Positions 1-7,743 of a DNA stretch of 38,359 nt are shown here, in pieces. The stretch is from positions 1 through 38,359 of the forward strand of contig SFLG01000029.1 of the NCBI GenBank assembly GCA_004553485.1, written 5' to 3'. Numbering within the stretch: the first letter of the stretch is position 1; every line of letters starts with the position of its first letter. The stretch comes from Bacteroidales bacterium (lineage in GTDB: Bacteria; Bacteroidota; Bacteroidia; Bacteroidales; Muribaculaceae). The notes under the pieces are model-generated. The model did not search any database. It was given only the letters and a program-made list of their open reading frames with translations, and had not been told where the DNA came from. Made by a program: the position numbers and the translations under genes.

Positions 1-33
1 CCGTCAGGCCGTGTGCTCCCGTCAGGCCGTGTG
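1..33. repeat. 18-bp-period direct repeat at window edge
   Basis: The 15-mer CCGTCAGGCCGTGTG occurs at 1-15 and again at 19-33, so the period is 18 bp. It lies just downstream of the minus-strand yigZ stop codon. Only two copies are visible because the window begins here; more may lie outside. Confidence 0.6.
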
Positions 34-49
34 GCCCCCGGCTCGTTTG

Positions 50-646
50 TCAGTCGACAAAAGTAAGGCCGTCGACGTCGCCCAGGCGCGAGCGCAGACG
101 GTCGGCATCGTCGCGGCGGATGCGCACGCGGGCCGAGCACGCGTTGTCAAACGTCAGCTCGTCGGTCGTGACGCCGGGCTGCTTGATCAGCTTCATCACA
201 TCGTTGACGCTGACGTAGGGGAAGGTGAAGGCCATGCTCGCCTCGACGTGCCGCACCACCTTGGGCGCCGCCTCCAGCGCAAGGCGTGCGGCCTCGCGGT
301 AAGCGGCGATGAGGCCCGACGTCCCCAGTTTGATACCGCCGAAGTAGCGCACCACTACCACCACCACATCCGTCAGGCCAAAGCTGTTGATCTGGCCGAG
401 GATGGGCTTGCCGGCAGTACCCGACGGCTCGCCGTTGTCGTTTGACATCGACACTTGCCGCTCAGGACCCAGCATGTATGCCCAGCAGATGTGGCGGGCG
501 TCGTGGTAGCGCCGCGTCACCGACGCAACGGCATCCTTGGCCCCGTCGGCGGTGGTCACCGGAAAGGCGAACGACAGGAAGCGGCTCATCTTCTCGGTGT
601 GCCGTCCGTCGCCCTCGCCGCTGATGGTGGTGTATTCGTCGCTCAT
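50..646 (-). CDS. yigZ: YigZ/IMPACT family protein
   Basis: A 198-residue protein of the UPF0029/IMPACT family, whose bacterial members (YigZ) are about 200 residues long. The family signature is clear: a GEPSGTAGKPIL stretch around residues 73-84, followed by a run of valines and RYFGGIKLGTSGL, the conserved core of the N-terminal domain. The C-terminal ~70 residues fit the small ferredoxin-like domain found in YigZ. The biochemical role in bacteria is not settled; eukaryotic IMPACT regulates the Gcn2 kinase, and that role should not be transferred. The gene stands alone and is read away from mutA. A TAACTTTG -7 box at 816-823 would give a leader of about 160 nt carrying the three hairpin repeats at 653-752. 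The start at 646 matches the usual N-terminus of the family. Confidence 0.9.
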   Translation of the reverse strand: MSDEYTTISGEGDGRHTEKMSRFLSFAFPVTTADGAKDAVASVTRRYHDARHICWAYMLGPERQVSMSNDNGEPSGTAGKPILGQINSFGLTDVVVVVVRYFGGIKLGTSGLIAAYREAARLALEAAPKVVRHVEASMAFTFPYVSVNDVMKLIKQPGVTTDELTFDNACSARVRIRRDDADRLRSRLGDVDGLTFVD

Positions 647-652
647 AATTGT

Positions 653-752
653 GGTTCAAAAAAAACTGTTGCGGGCAAAGCCGGCCCGGTTCAAAATCTT
701 TTACGGGCAAATCTGCCCTGTCAAAAAAGACTGTTACGGGCAAAGTTTGCCA
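653..752. repeat. Three tandem hairpin repeats, period 32-33 bp
   Basis: The heptamer GGGCAAA recurs at 673, 705 and 738. Each copy begins a small inverted repeat: GGGC...GCCC at 673-687, GGGCAAATCTGCCC at 705-718 and GGCAAAGTTTGCC at 739-751. The stem sequences differ while pairing is kept. Read on the minus strand, each hairpin is followed within about 10 nt by a run of T (TTTTTT, TTTT, TTTTTTTT). The array sits between yigZ and its likely promoter, so it would be transcribed in the yigZ leader. Function unknown. Confidence 0.65.
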
Positions 753-815
753 AATTGACATTAAAAAGTGCCGCTTACAGGCGGTCGACCCGCCCCTTTG
801 CCGCTGTTTCGCCGA

Positions 816-823
816 CAAAGTTA
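816..823 (-). promoter_or_regulatory. Putative -7 box for yigZ
   Basis: The minus strand reads TAACTTTG here, an exact match to the Bacteroidota -7 consensus TAnnTTTG. No clear TTTG -33 element is seen 19-21 nt upstream. The same octamer stands in front of nqrA and the LysM gene, which supports it. Confidence 0.45.
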
Positions 824-843
824 GTACTTTTTAAGCTATTTTC

Positions 844-888
844 TTTGGCGTCCCATCTATATTTGGTAATTTTGCACATAATTATGTG
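844..888 (+). promoter_or_regulatory. mutAB promoter with palindrome at the start site
   Basis: TTTG at 844-847, a 19-nt spacer and TAATTTTG at 867-874 match the Bacteroidota housekeeping promoter (TTTG-N19-21-TAnnTTTG). The predicted transcription start near 881 falls in the centre of a perfect 14-bp palindrome, CACATAATTATGTG at 875-888, placed like an operator. The leader to the mutA ATG is about 130 nt. I see no cobalamin riboswitch in it. Confidence 0.65.
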
Positions 889-1010
889 TACCGGCAAAGT
901 ATTTCCCCTGCATGGTTATGTACACCGCCCGGACACATCCCCTTTCTTGCAACCCAAAACAAAAGCAAAACATAACTTTATTATCTTAAATAACCAATCC
1001 TTTAACTGTC

Positions 1011-2366
1011 ATGGCAGACAATAAAGAAAAACTGTTCGACCAGTTCCCCGCCACCACTTACGACGAATGGCGTGCCAAAGTCGAGGCTGACCTCAAAGGC
1101 GCCGACTTTGACAAGAAACTGGTATGGCGAACCAACGAGGGCTTCAATGTCCAGCCCGTTTACCGGCGCGAAGACATCAAGGACCTTCAGACCACCAACT
1201 CGCTGCCCGGCGAATATCCTTACGTCCGCGGCACACGCACCGACAACGACTGGCTCACCCGCCAGGAGATTGTAGCCGAAAGCGCCGAAGAGGCAAACAG
1301 CATCGCCCTCGACGTGCTCAACAAGGGCGTCACCTCGCTTGGCTTCAGCGTCAAGGAGGCTACCGCTGACGAAGTTGCCACCCTGCTCAAGGACATCCAC
1401 GTTCCCGCAGTCGAAGTCAACTTCACATGCTGCCCCAACAAGGCTCAGGCCCTGGCCGAAGTGCTTGTGAAATTCCTGCAGGAAAAAGGCTGGGCCGACG
1501 ACTTCCGCGGCTCCATCGACTACAACCCCCTGCGCAAGGCCCTGCGCCACGGCGCCGGCAATGTCAGCGACGAGGTTGTTGCTCAGGCCAAGAAATTAGT
1601 AGAGACCGTCGCTCCCGTCAAGGGTCTGCGCGTGCTCTCGGTAGACTCCAACGTGCTCAGCAACGCCGGTGCCTACATCTTCCAGGAGCTGGGTTACGCC
1701 CTGGCATGGGGCGCCGACTGGATGACACTGCTCACTGACGCCGGCCTTGACGCCACCGAGGTTGCCCGCCGCATCAAATTCAACATGGGCGTATCGTCGA
1801 ACTTCTTCATGGAGATCGCCAAATTCCGCGCCGCCCGCATGCTCTGGGCCGAAATCGTACGTCAGTACAACCCCTCGTGCCCCTGCGCCGAGAAGATGAT
1901 GTGCCACGCCGTCACCTCGCGTTTCAACCAGACCATCTACGACGCATACGTCAACCTGCTGCGCAGCCAGACCGAGGCCTTCTCGGCAGCCGTCGCCGGC
2001 GTTAACTCGATGACAGTCACCCCCTTCGACGTCGCTTACAAGAAACCCGACGAGTTCAGCGAGCGCATCGCCCGCAACCAGCAGTTCCTGCTCAAAGAAG
2101 AGAGCCACATGGACAAGGTCATCGACCCCGCCGGCGGCTCGTACTACGTCGAGACACTCACCGTGTCCATCGCACAGCAGGCCTGGAAGCTCTTCCCGTC
2201 AACGCCAGCTGCGAGAAACGTCACACCGACGTCGCCCGTCGCAAGGAAATCCTGCTGGGCACCAACCAGTACCCCAACATCAACGAAATCGCCCACGACA
2301 AAATCGAGAGCACCGCTTGCGGCTGTGGCTGTGGCTGCGACCACGAGGACAACGGCGGTCTGCTGA
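1011..2366 (+). CDS. mutA: Methylmalonyl-CoA mutase small subunit, N-terminal part (frameshifted)
   Basis: This reading frame encodes the TIM-barrel part of the small subunit of adenosylcobalamin-dependent methylmalonyl-CoA mutase. The heterodimer interconverts succinyl-CoA and methylmalonyl-CoA in propionate metabolism; the small subunit is structural and the catalytic site is in MutB. Residues 1-395 align in character with MutA, including the segment DPAGGSYYVETLT shared with MutB and ending in QQAWKLF. After codon 395 (position 2195) the frame is wrong: the next 56 residues are low-complexity nonsense rich in T, S and P. The true continuation is found in another frame from 2198 (see next CDS). 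About 20-45 residues normally present between the barrel and the C-terminal domain are absent, so this looks like a deletion rather than a single-base slip. The start at 1011 is supported by the promoter at 844-874. Confidence 0.85.
   Translation: MADNKEKLFDQFPATTYDEWRAKVEADLKGADFDKKLVWRTNEGFNVQPVYRREDIKDLQTTNSLPGEYPYVRGTRTDNDWLTRQEIVAESAEEANSIALDVLNKGVTSLGFSVKEATADEVATLLKDIHVPAVEVNFTCCPNKAQALAEVLVKFLQEKGWADDFRGSIDYNPLRKALRHGAGNVSDEVVAQAKKLVETVAPVKGLRVLSVDSNVLSNAGAYIFQELGYALAWGADWMTLLTDAGLDATEVARRIKFNMGVSSNFFMEIAKFRAARMLWAEIVRQYNPSCPCAEKMMCHAVTSRFNQTIYDAYVNLLRSQTEAFSAAVAGVNSMTVTPFDVAYKKPDEFSERIARNQQFLLKEESHMDKVIDPAGGSYYVETLTVSIAQQAWKLFPSTPAARNVTPTSPVARKSCWAPTSTPTSTKSPTTKSRAPLAAVAVAATTRTTAVC
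2193..2200 (+). other. mutA: mutA deletion/frameshift junction
   Basis: Up to TTC at 2193-2195 the frame beginning at 1011 reads as MutA; from GTC at 2198 the frame beginning two bases later reads VNASCEKRHTDVARRKEILL, which is typical of MutA further along. Two leftover bases (2196-2197) remain, so the missing segment has a length of 3n+1. Joined, the parts give 395 + 199 residues, short of the roughly 615-640 usual for MutA. Confidence 0.75.
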
Positions 2367-2797
2367 TGAAGCGCGCCGCCACCGACTTTGAGGCTCTGCG
2401 CCTGCAGACCGAGGCCTGGCCCGTACGTCCCAAAGTGTTCATGCTCACCATCGGCAACCTGGCCATGCGCCTGGCTCGCGCCCAGTTCTCGAGCAACTTC
2501 TTCGGTTGCGCCGGATACCAGATTATCGACAACAACGGCTTCAAGACAGTCGAGGAAGGCATTGACGCCGCCCTCGCTCAGGACGCCAACGTCATCGTCC
2601 TCTGCTCGAGCGACGACGAATACGCCGAGTACGCTCCCGCCGCCTTCAAGTACCTCAACGGCCGCGCCGAGTTTGTCGTTGCCGGAGCTCCCGCCTGCAT
2701 GGACGACCTCAAGGCTCAGGGCATCAACGACTTCGTTCACGTGCGCGTAAACGTGCTCGACACCCTTCGCGATTTCAACAAACGTCTTCTCAAATAA
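2366..2797 (+). CDS. mutA: Methylmalonyl-CoA mutase small subunit, C-terminal part
   Basis: The ATG at 2366 opens a 143-residue frame, but the same frame is open and MutA-like from 2198, so this is the second half of the broken mutA and not an independent gene. It carries the C-terminal Rossmann-like domain, which resembles a cobalamin-binding domain but has no DxHxxG motif, as expected for MutA. Just before the ATG there is a cysteine-rich string (CGCGCGC) around 2317-2337. The stop lies 9 nt before the mutB start, keeping the mutA-mutB operon layout. Whether this fragment is translated, by re-initiation at 2366 or not at all, cannot be told from sequence. A sequencing or assembly error is a real alternative. 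Confidence 0.8.
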   Translation: MKRAATDFEALRLQTEAWPVRPKVFMLTIGNLAMRLARAQFSSNFFGCAGYQIIDNNGFKTVEEGIDAALAQDANVIVLCSSDDEYAEYAPAAFKYLNGRAEFVVAGAPACMDDLKAQGINDFVHVRVNVLDTLRDFNKRLLK

Positions 2798-2806
2798 CCG
2801 GCACCG

Positions 2807-4945
2807 ATGAAACCCGATTTTAAAACAATAGATATCACTCGTGACGGATTCGGCGCACAGCACCCCGCCACCCAGCCCGCCGAGGACTGGCTCACCCCCG
2901 AGCTTATCCCGGTAAAACCTATATACAGCAAACAAGACCTCGAAGGCCTCGAGCACCTCGACTACATGTCGGGCATACCCCCCTTCCTGCGTGGCCCGTA
3001 CAGCGCAATGTACCCCCTGCGCCCCTGGACCATCCGTCAGTATGCCGGCTTCTCCACCGCCGCCGAGTCAAACGCCTTCTACCGCCGCAACCTCGCTTCG
3101 GGTCAGAAAGGCCTCTCGGTAGCCTTTGACCTTGCCACACACCGCGGCTACGACGCCGACCACGAGCGCGTAGTAGGTGACGTCGGCAAAGCCGGTGTGT
3201 CGATCTGCTCTATCGAGGACATGAAGGTGCTCTTCAACGGCATCCCCCTCAACAAAATGTCCGTTTCGATGACAATGAACGGAGCCGTGCTGCCCGTCCT
3301 GGCATTCTACATCAACGCCGGTCTCGAACAGGGCGCCAAGCTCGAGGAGATGGCAGGTACCATCCAGAACGACATCCTCAAGGAGTTCATGGTGCGCAAC
3401 ACCTATATCTACCCGCCCGAATTCTCGATGCGAATAATCGCCGACATCTTCGAGTACACCTCGCAGAACATGCCCAAGTTCAACTCCATCTCTATCTCGG
3501 GCTACCACATGCAGGAGGCCGGCGCAACCTGCGACATCGAGCTGGCATACACCCTCGCTGATGGTCTCGACTACATCCGCGCCGGCATCAACGCCGGTAT
3601 GGACATCGACGCCTTCGCTCCCCGTCTGTCGTTCTTCTGGGCCATCGGCATGAACTACTTCATGGAAGTTGCCAAGATGCGCGCCGCACGTATGCTGTGG
3701 GCAAAGATCGTCAAGCAGTTCAACCCCAAGAACCCCAAATCGCTTGCCCTGCGCACACACTCGCAGACATCGGGCTGGTCGCTCACCGAGCAGGACCCCT
3801 TCAACAACGTAGGCCGCACCTGCATCGAGGCCATGGGCGCTGCTCTGGGCCACACCCAGTCGCTGCACACCAACGCCCTTGACGAGGCCATCGCCCTGCC
3901 CACCGACTTCAGCGCACGTATCGCCCGCAACACCCAGATCTACATCCAGGAAGAGACCCTGGTAACCAAGCAGATCGACCCCTGGGGCGGTTCGTACTAC
4001 ATCGAGGCCCTCACCAACGAGATCGCTCACCGCGCATGGGAGCACATCCAGGAAATCGAGAAACTCGGCGGCATGGCAAAGGCCATCGAGACCGGTCTGC
4101 CCAAGCTCCGCATCGAGGAAGCTGCCGCACGCACCCAGGCCCGCATCGACTCGGGCCGCCAGACCATCGTCGGCATCAACAAATACCGCCTCGAGCACGA
4201 GGATCCCATCGACATCCTCGAGATCGACAACACCGAGGTGCGCAAGGAGCAGATCGAGCGTCTGCACGACCTCAAGGCCCACCGCGACGAGGCCGCCGTC
4301 AAGAAGGCCCTCGAAGCCATCACCGAGTGCGCACGCACCGGCGAAGGCAACCTCCTCGACCTCGCCGTCAAGGCTGCCGGCCTGCGCGCAACCCTCGGCG
4401 AGATTTCGGATGCCTGCGAAGCTGTCGCAGGTCGTTACAAAGCTATAATCAGAACTATTTCAGGCGTGTACTCCTCAGAAACCAAAAACGACGCTGACTT
4501 TGAGAAAGCTCAGCAGATGTGCGCCGAATTCGCCAAGCGCGAAGGCCGCCAGCCCCGTATCATGATTGCCAAGATGGGCCAGGACGGTCACGACCGCGGC
4601 GCAAAGGTTGTTGCAACCGGTTATGCCGACTGCGGCTTCGACGTCGACATGGGTCCCCTCTTCCAGACTCCCGCCGAGGCTGCCCGCATGGCCGTCGAGA
4701 ACGACGTGCACATCCTCGGTGTCAGCTCGCTGGCTGCAGGTCACAAGACCCTCATCCCCCAGGTTATCGCCGAGCTTGAGAAGCTGGGACGTCCCGACAT
4801 CATGGTAACCGCCGGCGGTGTCATCCCCGCCCAGGACTATGACTTCCTGTACAAGGCCGGCGTCGCCGCCATCTTTGGCCCCGGCACCCGCATCCCCGAC
4901 TCAGCCATCAAGATGCTCGAGATCCTCAACGCCGAAGAAAACTAA
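2807..4945 (+). CDS. mutB: Methylmalonyl-CoA mutase large (catalytic) subunit
   Basis: A 712-residue protein of normal length for MutB, which carries the active site and binds adenosylcobalamin for the succinyl-CoA/(R)-methylmalonyl-CoA rearrangement. The TIM barrel occupies roughly residues 40-560, with the substrate-binding segments around RPWTIRQYAGFST and SGYHMQEAGA. The C-terminal cobalamin-binding domain has the base-off motif D593-G-H595-D-R-G598; His595 is the expected lower cobalt ligand. No defects are seen, in contrast to the upstream mutA. The gene starts 9 nt after the mutA stop and ends at a strong terminator at 4966-4997, so mutA-mutB form one unit. Epimerase, MeaB-type chaperone and decarboxylase genes are not in the window. 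Confidence 0.97.
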   Translation: MKPDFKTIDITRDGFGAQHPATQPAEDWLTPELIPVKPIYSKQDLEGLEHLDYMSGIPPFLRGPYSAMYPLRPWTIRQYAGFSTAAESNAFYRRNLASGQKGLSVAFDLATHRGYDADHERVVGDVGKAGVSICSIEDMKVLFNGIPLNKMSVSMTMNGAVLPVLAFYINAGLEQGAKLEEMAGTIQNDILKEFMVRNTYIYPPEFSMRIIADIFEYTSQNMPKFNSISISGYHMQEAGATCDIELAYTLADGLDYIRAGINAGMDIDAFAPRLSFFWAIGMNYFMEVAKMRAARMLWAKIVKQFNPKNPKSLALRTHSQTSGWSLTEQDPFNNVGRTCIEAMGAALGHTQSLHTNALDEAIALPTDFSARIARNTQIYIQEETLVTKQIDPWGGSYYIEALTNEIAHRAWEHIQEIEKLGGMAKAIETGLPKLRIEEAAARTQARIDSGRQTIVGINKYRLEHEDPIDILEIDNTEVRKEQIERLHDLKAHRDEAAVKKALEAITECARTGEGNLLDLAVKAAGLRATLGEISDACEAVAGRYKAIIRTISGVYSSETKNDADFEKAQQMCAEFAKREGRQPRIMIAKMGQDGHDRGAKVVATGYADCGFDVDMGPLFQTPAEAARMAVENDVHILGVSSLAAGHKTLIPQVIAELEKLGRPDIMVTAGGVIPAQDYDFLYKAGVAAIFGPGTRIPDSAIKMLEILNAEEN

Positions 4946-4965
4946 CCCCACCCTCTCCCACAAAA

Positions 4966-4997
4966 ACGGGGCGCCCCACCGGGCGTCCCGTTTTTTG
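4966..4997. terminator. Bidirectional terminator after mutB
   Basis: An 11-bp stem ACGGGGCGCCC / GGGCGTCCCGT (one G-T pair) with loop CACC, followed by a T run at 4991-4996. On the other strand the stem is followed by TTTTT as well, so it can also stop the minus-strand PorT-like gene coming from the right. A second hairpin, CGGGCGC-TT-GCGCCCG at 5055-5070, lies directly after that gene's stop but has no T run. Confidence 0.85.
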
Positions 4998-5070
4998 TGT
5001 CTTCTTGTACCCCTGGCCACCGGCCGGCTTGCGCGTCAGCCTGTGTCACTGTGTCGGGCGCTTGCGCCCG

Positions 5071-5772
5071 TCACTTAAGCCTAAAGTTGTAACCGGCCGT
5101 CACGTATATCGACATGCCGCGCGAGGCGCTAAACTCGTCGGCCTTGGACGAGGCGTAGATATTGCCCAGGCCATAATAAAAACGGCCCTCGACATATAAC
5201 GAATGGCGCGGCGCGGCCCACCACTCGACGCCCAAACCCGCAGTGATGCCATAGTCAAACTTATGCTTGATGTCCATCTTCATCTGGTTGACGCGGCGCG
5301 TCGACGCAATCCCGGCCGAGGCGGGGTTGGCATAGTCAAAGTTTGAGCTTATGCCGCTCGACACCATATACCCGAACTGCGGACCAAGGTTGAAAAAGAA
5401 CTTGCAACGGCTCGGGCCAAAGTAGATATGCGTCATCAGCGGCAGCTCGATATAGTTGAGCGTGCGGCTGTACGACAGCCCGGGGTTGTTGTCGAACTGC
5501 TCCTTCCAGCCATGCTGGCCGAAGTTCAGCTCGCCCACAACGCCAACCAGGCGCTCCTCGCTATAGCTTGCCTGCACGCCCATCGTCATCCCCGACGCCC
5601 AGCCCTGGGGCACCGAGGGCGAGAAGGACATACGGCTGAGCGTCATGCCGGCATGGCCGCCGATGGCGATGTGCGGCTTGTAGTGCGTTTCGGCCGACGC
5701 CGGCGTCACACCCGTCAGCATACAGGCGACAAAGGCGCACGCCGCCAGACGAAAAAATATTTTGTTTCTCAT
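5071..5772 (-). CDS. PorT-like outer membrane beta-barrel protein
   Basis: A 233-residue protein with a signal peptide (residues 1-27, cleavage after ASA) and a body of alternating polar and aromatic strands ending in VTAGYNFRLK, a typical C-terminal barrel strand with internal glycines and aromatic residues. This pattern fits the Bacteroidota PorT / outer membrane beta-barrel family. PorT itself is part of the type IX secretion machinery in some species, but most family members have no assigned role, and none is claimed here. It lies 19 nt downstream of the LysM gene on the same strand and is probably co-transcribed with it. That pairing suggests both act in the periplasm and outer membrane. 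Confident as an outer membrane barrel, not on its specific role. Confidence 0.8.
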   Translation of the reverse strand: MRNKIFFRLAACAFVACMLTGVTPASAETHYKPHIAIGGHAGMTLSRMSFSPSVPQGWASGMTMGVQASYSEERLVGVVGELNFGQHGWKEQFDNNPGLSYSRTLNYIELPLMTHIYFGPSRCKFFFNLGPQFGYMVSSGISSNFDYANPASAGIASTRRVNQMKMDIKHKFDYGITAGLGVEWWAAPRHSLYVEGRFYYGLGNIYASSKADEFSASRGMSIYVTAGYNFRLK

Positions 5773-5791
5773 ATAACCTTATGTGTCAAAA

Positions 5792-7489
5792 TCATTTTAC
5801 CTGCACGTTCTCGTAGTCGCCGGGCATAAACTCGACCACATACAGCGACGTGTTGACAACACCCTCGGCACCTTCGTCGCGGCTGAAATCGTACGACGAC
5901 TGAACGCCCGTGTAGTCGTTCAGCACCGACAGCTCGCCGTCGGCCATCGCACCGATGAGGTAGCCCATGAGGTCATATCCCATCAGCCCCTGGACAGGCA
6001 CGCCCTCGGTCATCGGCTCGCCGTACCAGTGCCTGAACAGGTCGTTGACCTCGGTGACGGCGGGGCTCTCGAAGTTGGCATACGAGCGGGCATAGATGGT
6101 GGTCCTGAGCTCGTGCAGCGCGCTCTTGGCCTCGTTGGCGAAGGTCGTCCACTCGGGGAAACCGAACAGACGCAGGTCGCCGCCCGTCTCGAACAGCTTT
6201 GTGCGCAGCTTCTCGAGCGTGGCCGAGATGCGGTTGAACTCGCCCAGCGTGCCCGACGTGGGCAGGAAAATCAGCTTGGCGCCCTCGGGCAGCTCGCCCA
6301 GCTGCGACTCCAGCTCGGAATGTGACAGGCCTCCCTCATACTGCACCTCGACAAAGGGGATGCCCTCGGCGCCGAGACGCGTCGTCACCATCTCTACAAA
6401 AGCCTTTTTGTCGTCCTTGCCGTTGAGGTTGCGCAGGATGACCGGGGTGGCACCGTCGAGACCCTCGACAAATACCGACGCGGCCTTTTCGAGCATCTGC
6501 TGCGACGGGATAAGTCCCTGAAGAACATACGGATTGGTGAGGAATACATCGTCGCGCGAATTGGCGACGTTGAGCACATAAACCTTGTTGGCCTTGGCAA
6601 ACTCGGCAACCATATCGAGCTGTTCGCGGTTTTCGGGCGCGATGATGACGTCGGCCTCCTTGAGGCGCCGGTCGGTGTCGAGCAGCTCACGCACCACCGA
6701 GGTGCTGTTGCCCGTGTCGACGGCGATTATCTTCAGCTTGGGCGCGCGGTCCTTGAACTTCTCGGCGGCAACGAGCATACCCTTGTAGAACTCGGTGGCC
6801 TGAGCCGCCACGCGCGACGCGTCGTCCTCAAGCATAAACGGCAGCATAACCACCACCGTGTACTCCTTGTCCTCGGCTGCCGCGGCATTGTCGGCGGCCG
6901 GAGTGGCCTCCCCGGCAGCGTCGGCGAGCTGCTGCACCTGCTGCAGGTCCTCGCGCGCCTTCTCGGCATCGGCCTCCGTCACGTCGCTGATGCGTATCTG
7001 AGTGTCCCCGGACGGTTTGTCCGCCACGGCCTTCGCCGACTTGCCGTCGGCGGGGACGTTGAGCGTGCTACCGGCCTTGATGCCGTTCTCGGCGCCGGGG
7101 TTGAGCTTGTACAGGACCTCCGGGGTGGTGTTGAACTTGCGGCTGATGCCAAAAGCCGTATCACCCTTTTTCACCTTGTACTTCTTTACCTTCATCGGCT
7201 CGTCGGCCACCGGCGCCTTTTCCTGCGCGCCGTATTTCTCGACAGGGAAGAAGAGCTCCTGCCCCTCCTTCAGGCCCTGCGCGGCAGCCGGGTTGTTGTT
7301 GATAATGTCGTCGCGGGTGAGGCCAAGCAGATTGGCCACGCCGTACACATTGTCGTGGCGGTGCACCTTATATACATAGTATTGGCGCCCTCCGACGGTG
7401 CGCACGGGGAGGTCGAGAGCCAGGGCCTGAACAAATCCGGCAATCATAAGAGCCAGCGCGGCCAATGTTCGTATTCTGAAGTTGAGCAT
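5792..7489 (-). CDS. LysM domain protein with periplasmic-binding fold
   Basis: A 565-residue exported protein. Residues 1-24 form a signal peptide. Two LysM domains follow, at about 37-83 (YYVYKVHRHDNVYGVA...) and 103-146 (KYKVKKGDTAFGIS...), which normally bind peptidoglycan or other N-acetylglucosamine polymers. An alanine- and glutamate-rich linker (about 148-208) leads to a domain of about 350 residues starting with YTVVVMLPFML that resembles a type 1 periplasmic-binding fold (the LivJ/LpoA-like fold). The combination suggests a cell-wall-anchored periplasmic protein; by analogy with LpoA it might act on peptidoglycan synthesis, but this is inference. It is followed after 19 nt by the PorT-like gene. 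A TAACTTTG -7 box lies at 7544-7551, about 55 nt upstream of the start. Confidence 0.85.
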   Translation of the reverse strand: MLNFRIRTLAALALMIAGFVQALALDLPVRTVGGRQYYVYKVHRHDNVYGVANLLGLTRDDIINNNPAAAQGLKEGQELFFPVEKYGAQEKAPVADEPMKVKKYKVKKGDTAFGISRKFNTTPEVLYKLNPGAENGIKAGSTLNVPADGKSAKAVADKPSGDTQIRISDVTEADAEKAREDLQQVQQLADAAGEATPAADNAAAAEDKEYTVVVMLPFMLEDDASRVAAQATEFYKGMLVAAEKFKDRAPKLKIIAVDTGNSTSVVRELLDTDRRLKEADVIIAPENREQLDMVAEFAKANKVYVLNVANSRDDVFLTNPYVLQGLIPSQQMLEKAASVFVEGLDGATPVILRNLNGKDDKKAFVEMVTTRLGAEGIPFVEVQYEGGLSHSELESQLGELPEGAKLIFLPTSGTLGEFNRISATLEKLRTKLFETGGDLRLFGFPEWTTFANEAKSALHELRTTIYARSYANFESPAVTEVNDLFRHWYGEPMTEGVPVQGLMGYDLMGYLIGAMADGELSVLNDYTGVQSSYDFSRDEGAEGVVNTSLYVVEFMPGDYENVQVK

Positions 7490-7543
7490 AGCTTATGTGT
7501 GTTGCGTATGTAGTTGCTTACGGTTATTTTTCCGCATTATTTG

Positions 7544-7551
7544 CAAAGTTA
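7544..7551 (-). promoter_or_regulatory. Putative -7 box for the LysM gene
   Basis: The minus strand reads TAACTTTG, matching TAnnTTTG, about 55 nt upstream of the LysM gene start at 7489. No convincing -33 TTTG is seen at the usual distance. Confidence 0.45.
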
Positions 7552-7669
7552 AGCACATTACTTTAATTTTAAGGCCCGTCGGGGCCGCAAATTCGCCCTC
7601 ACGGGCATTAAAAAGGCAATAAAAATGCCGACGGCATGCAGTCGCGGGCCGCTCTTTGCCAAAAAAACA

Positions 7670-7719
7670 TAATTTTGCATTTCGGAGCGCGGCAAATCTG
7701 CCAAAATTCACTACCTTTG
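7670..7719 (+). promoter_or_regulatory. Putative bamD promoter region (two -7 boxes)
   Basis: TACCTTTG at 7712-7719 matches the -7 consensus and is 24 nt from the bamD ATG. A second match, TAATTTTG, lies at 7670-7677. Between them is GGCAAATCTGCC (7691-7702), a small inverted repeat also found in the yigZ leader at 706-717. -33 elements are not clear for either box. Confidence 0.5.
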
Positions 7720-7743
7720 TAATTTGAAATCTCATCTACAGAT

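Noticed and set aside
881..1010. Cobalamin riboswitch in front of mutAB
   Set aside because: The leader is too short (~130 nt) and lacks the B12-box motif.
455..1024. 189-residue plus-strand frame across yigZ and the mutA leader
   Set aside because: Antisense to yigZ and runs through hairpins and promoter; no coding character.
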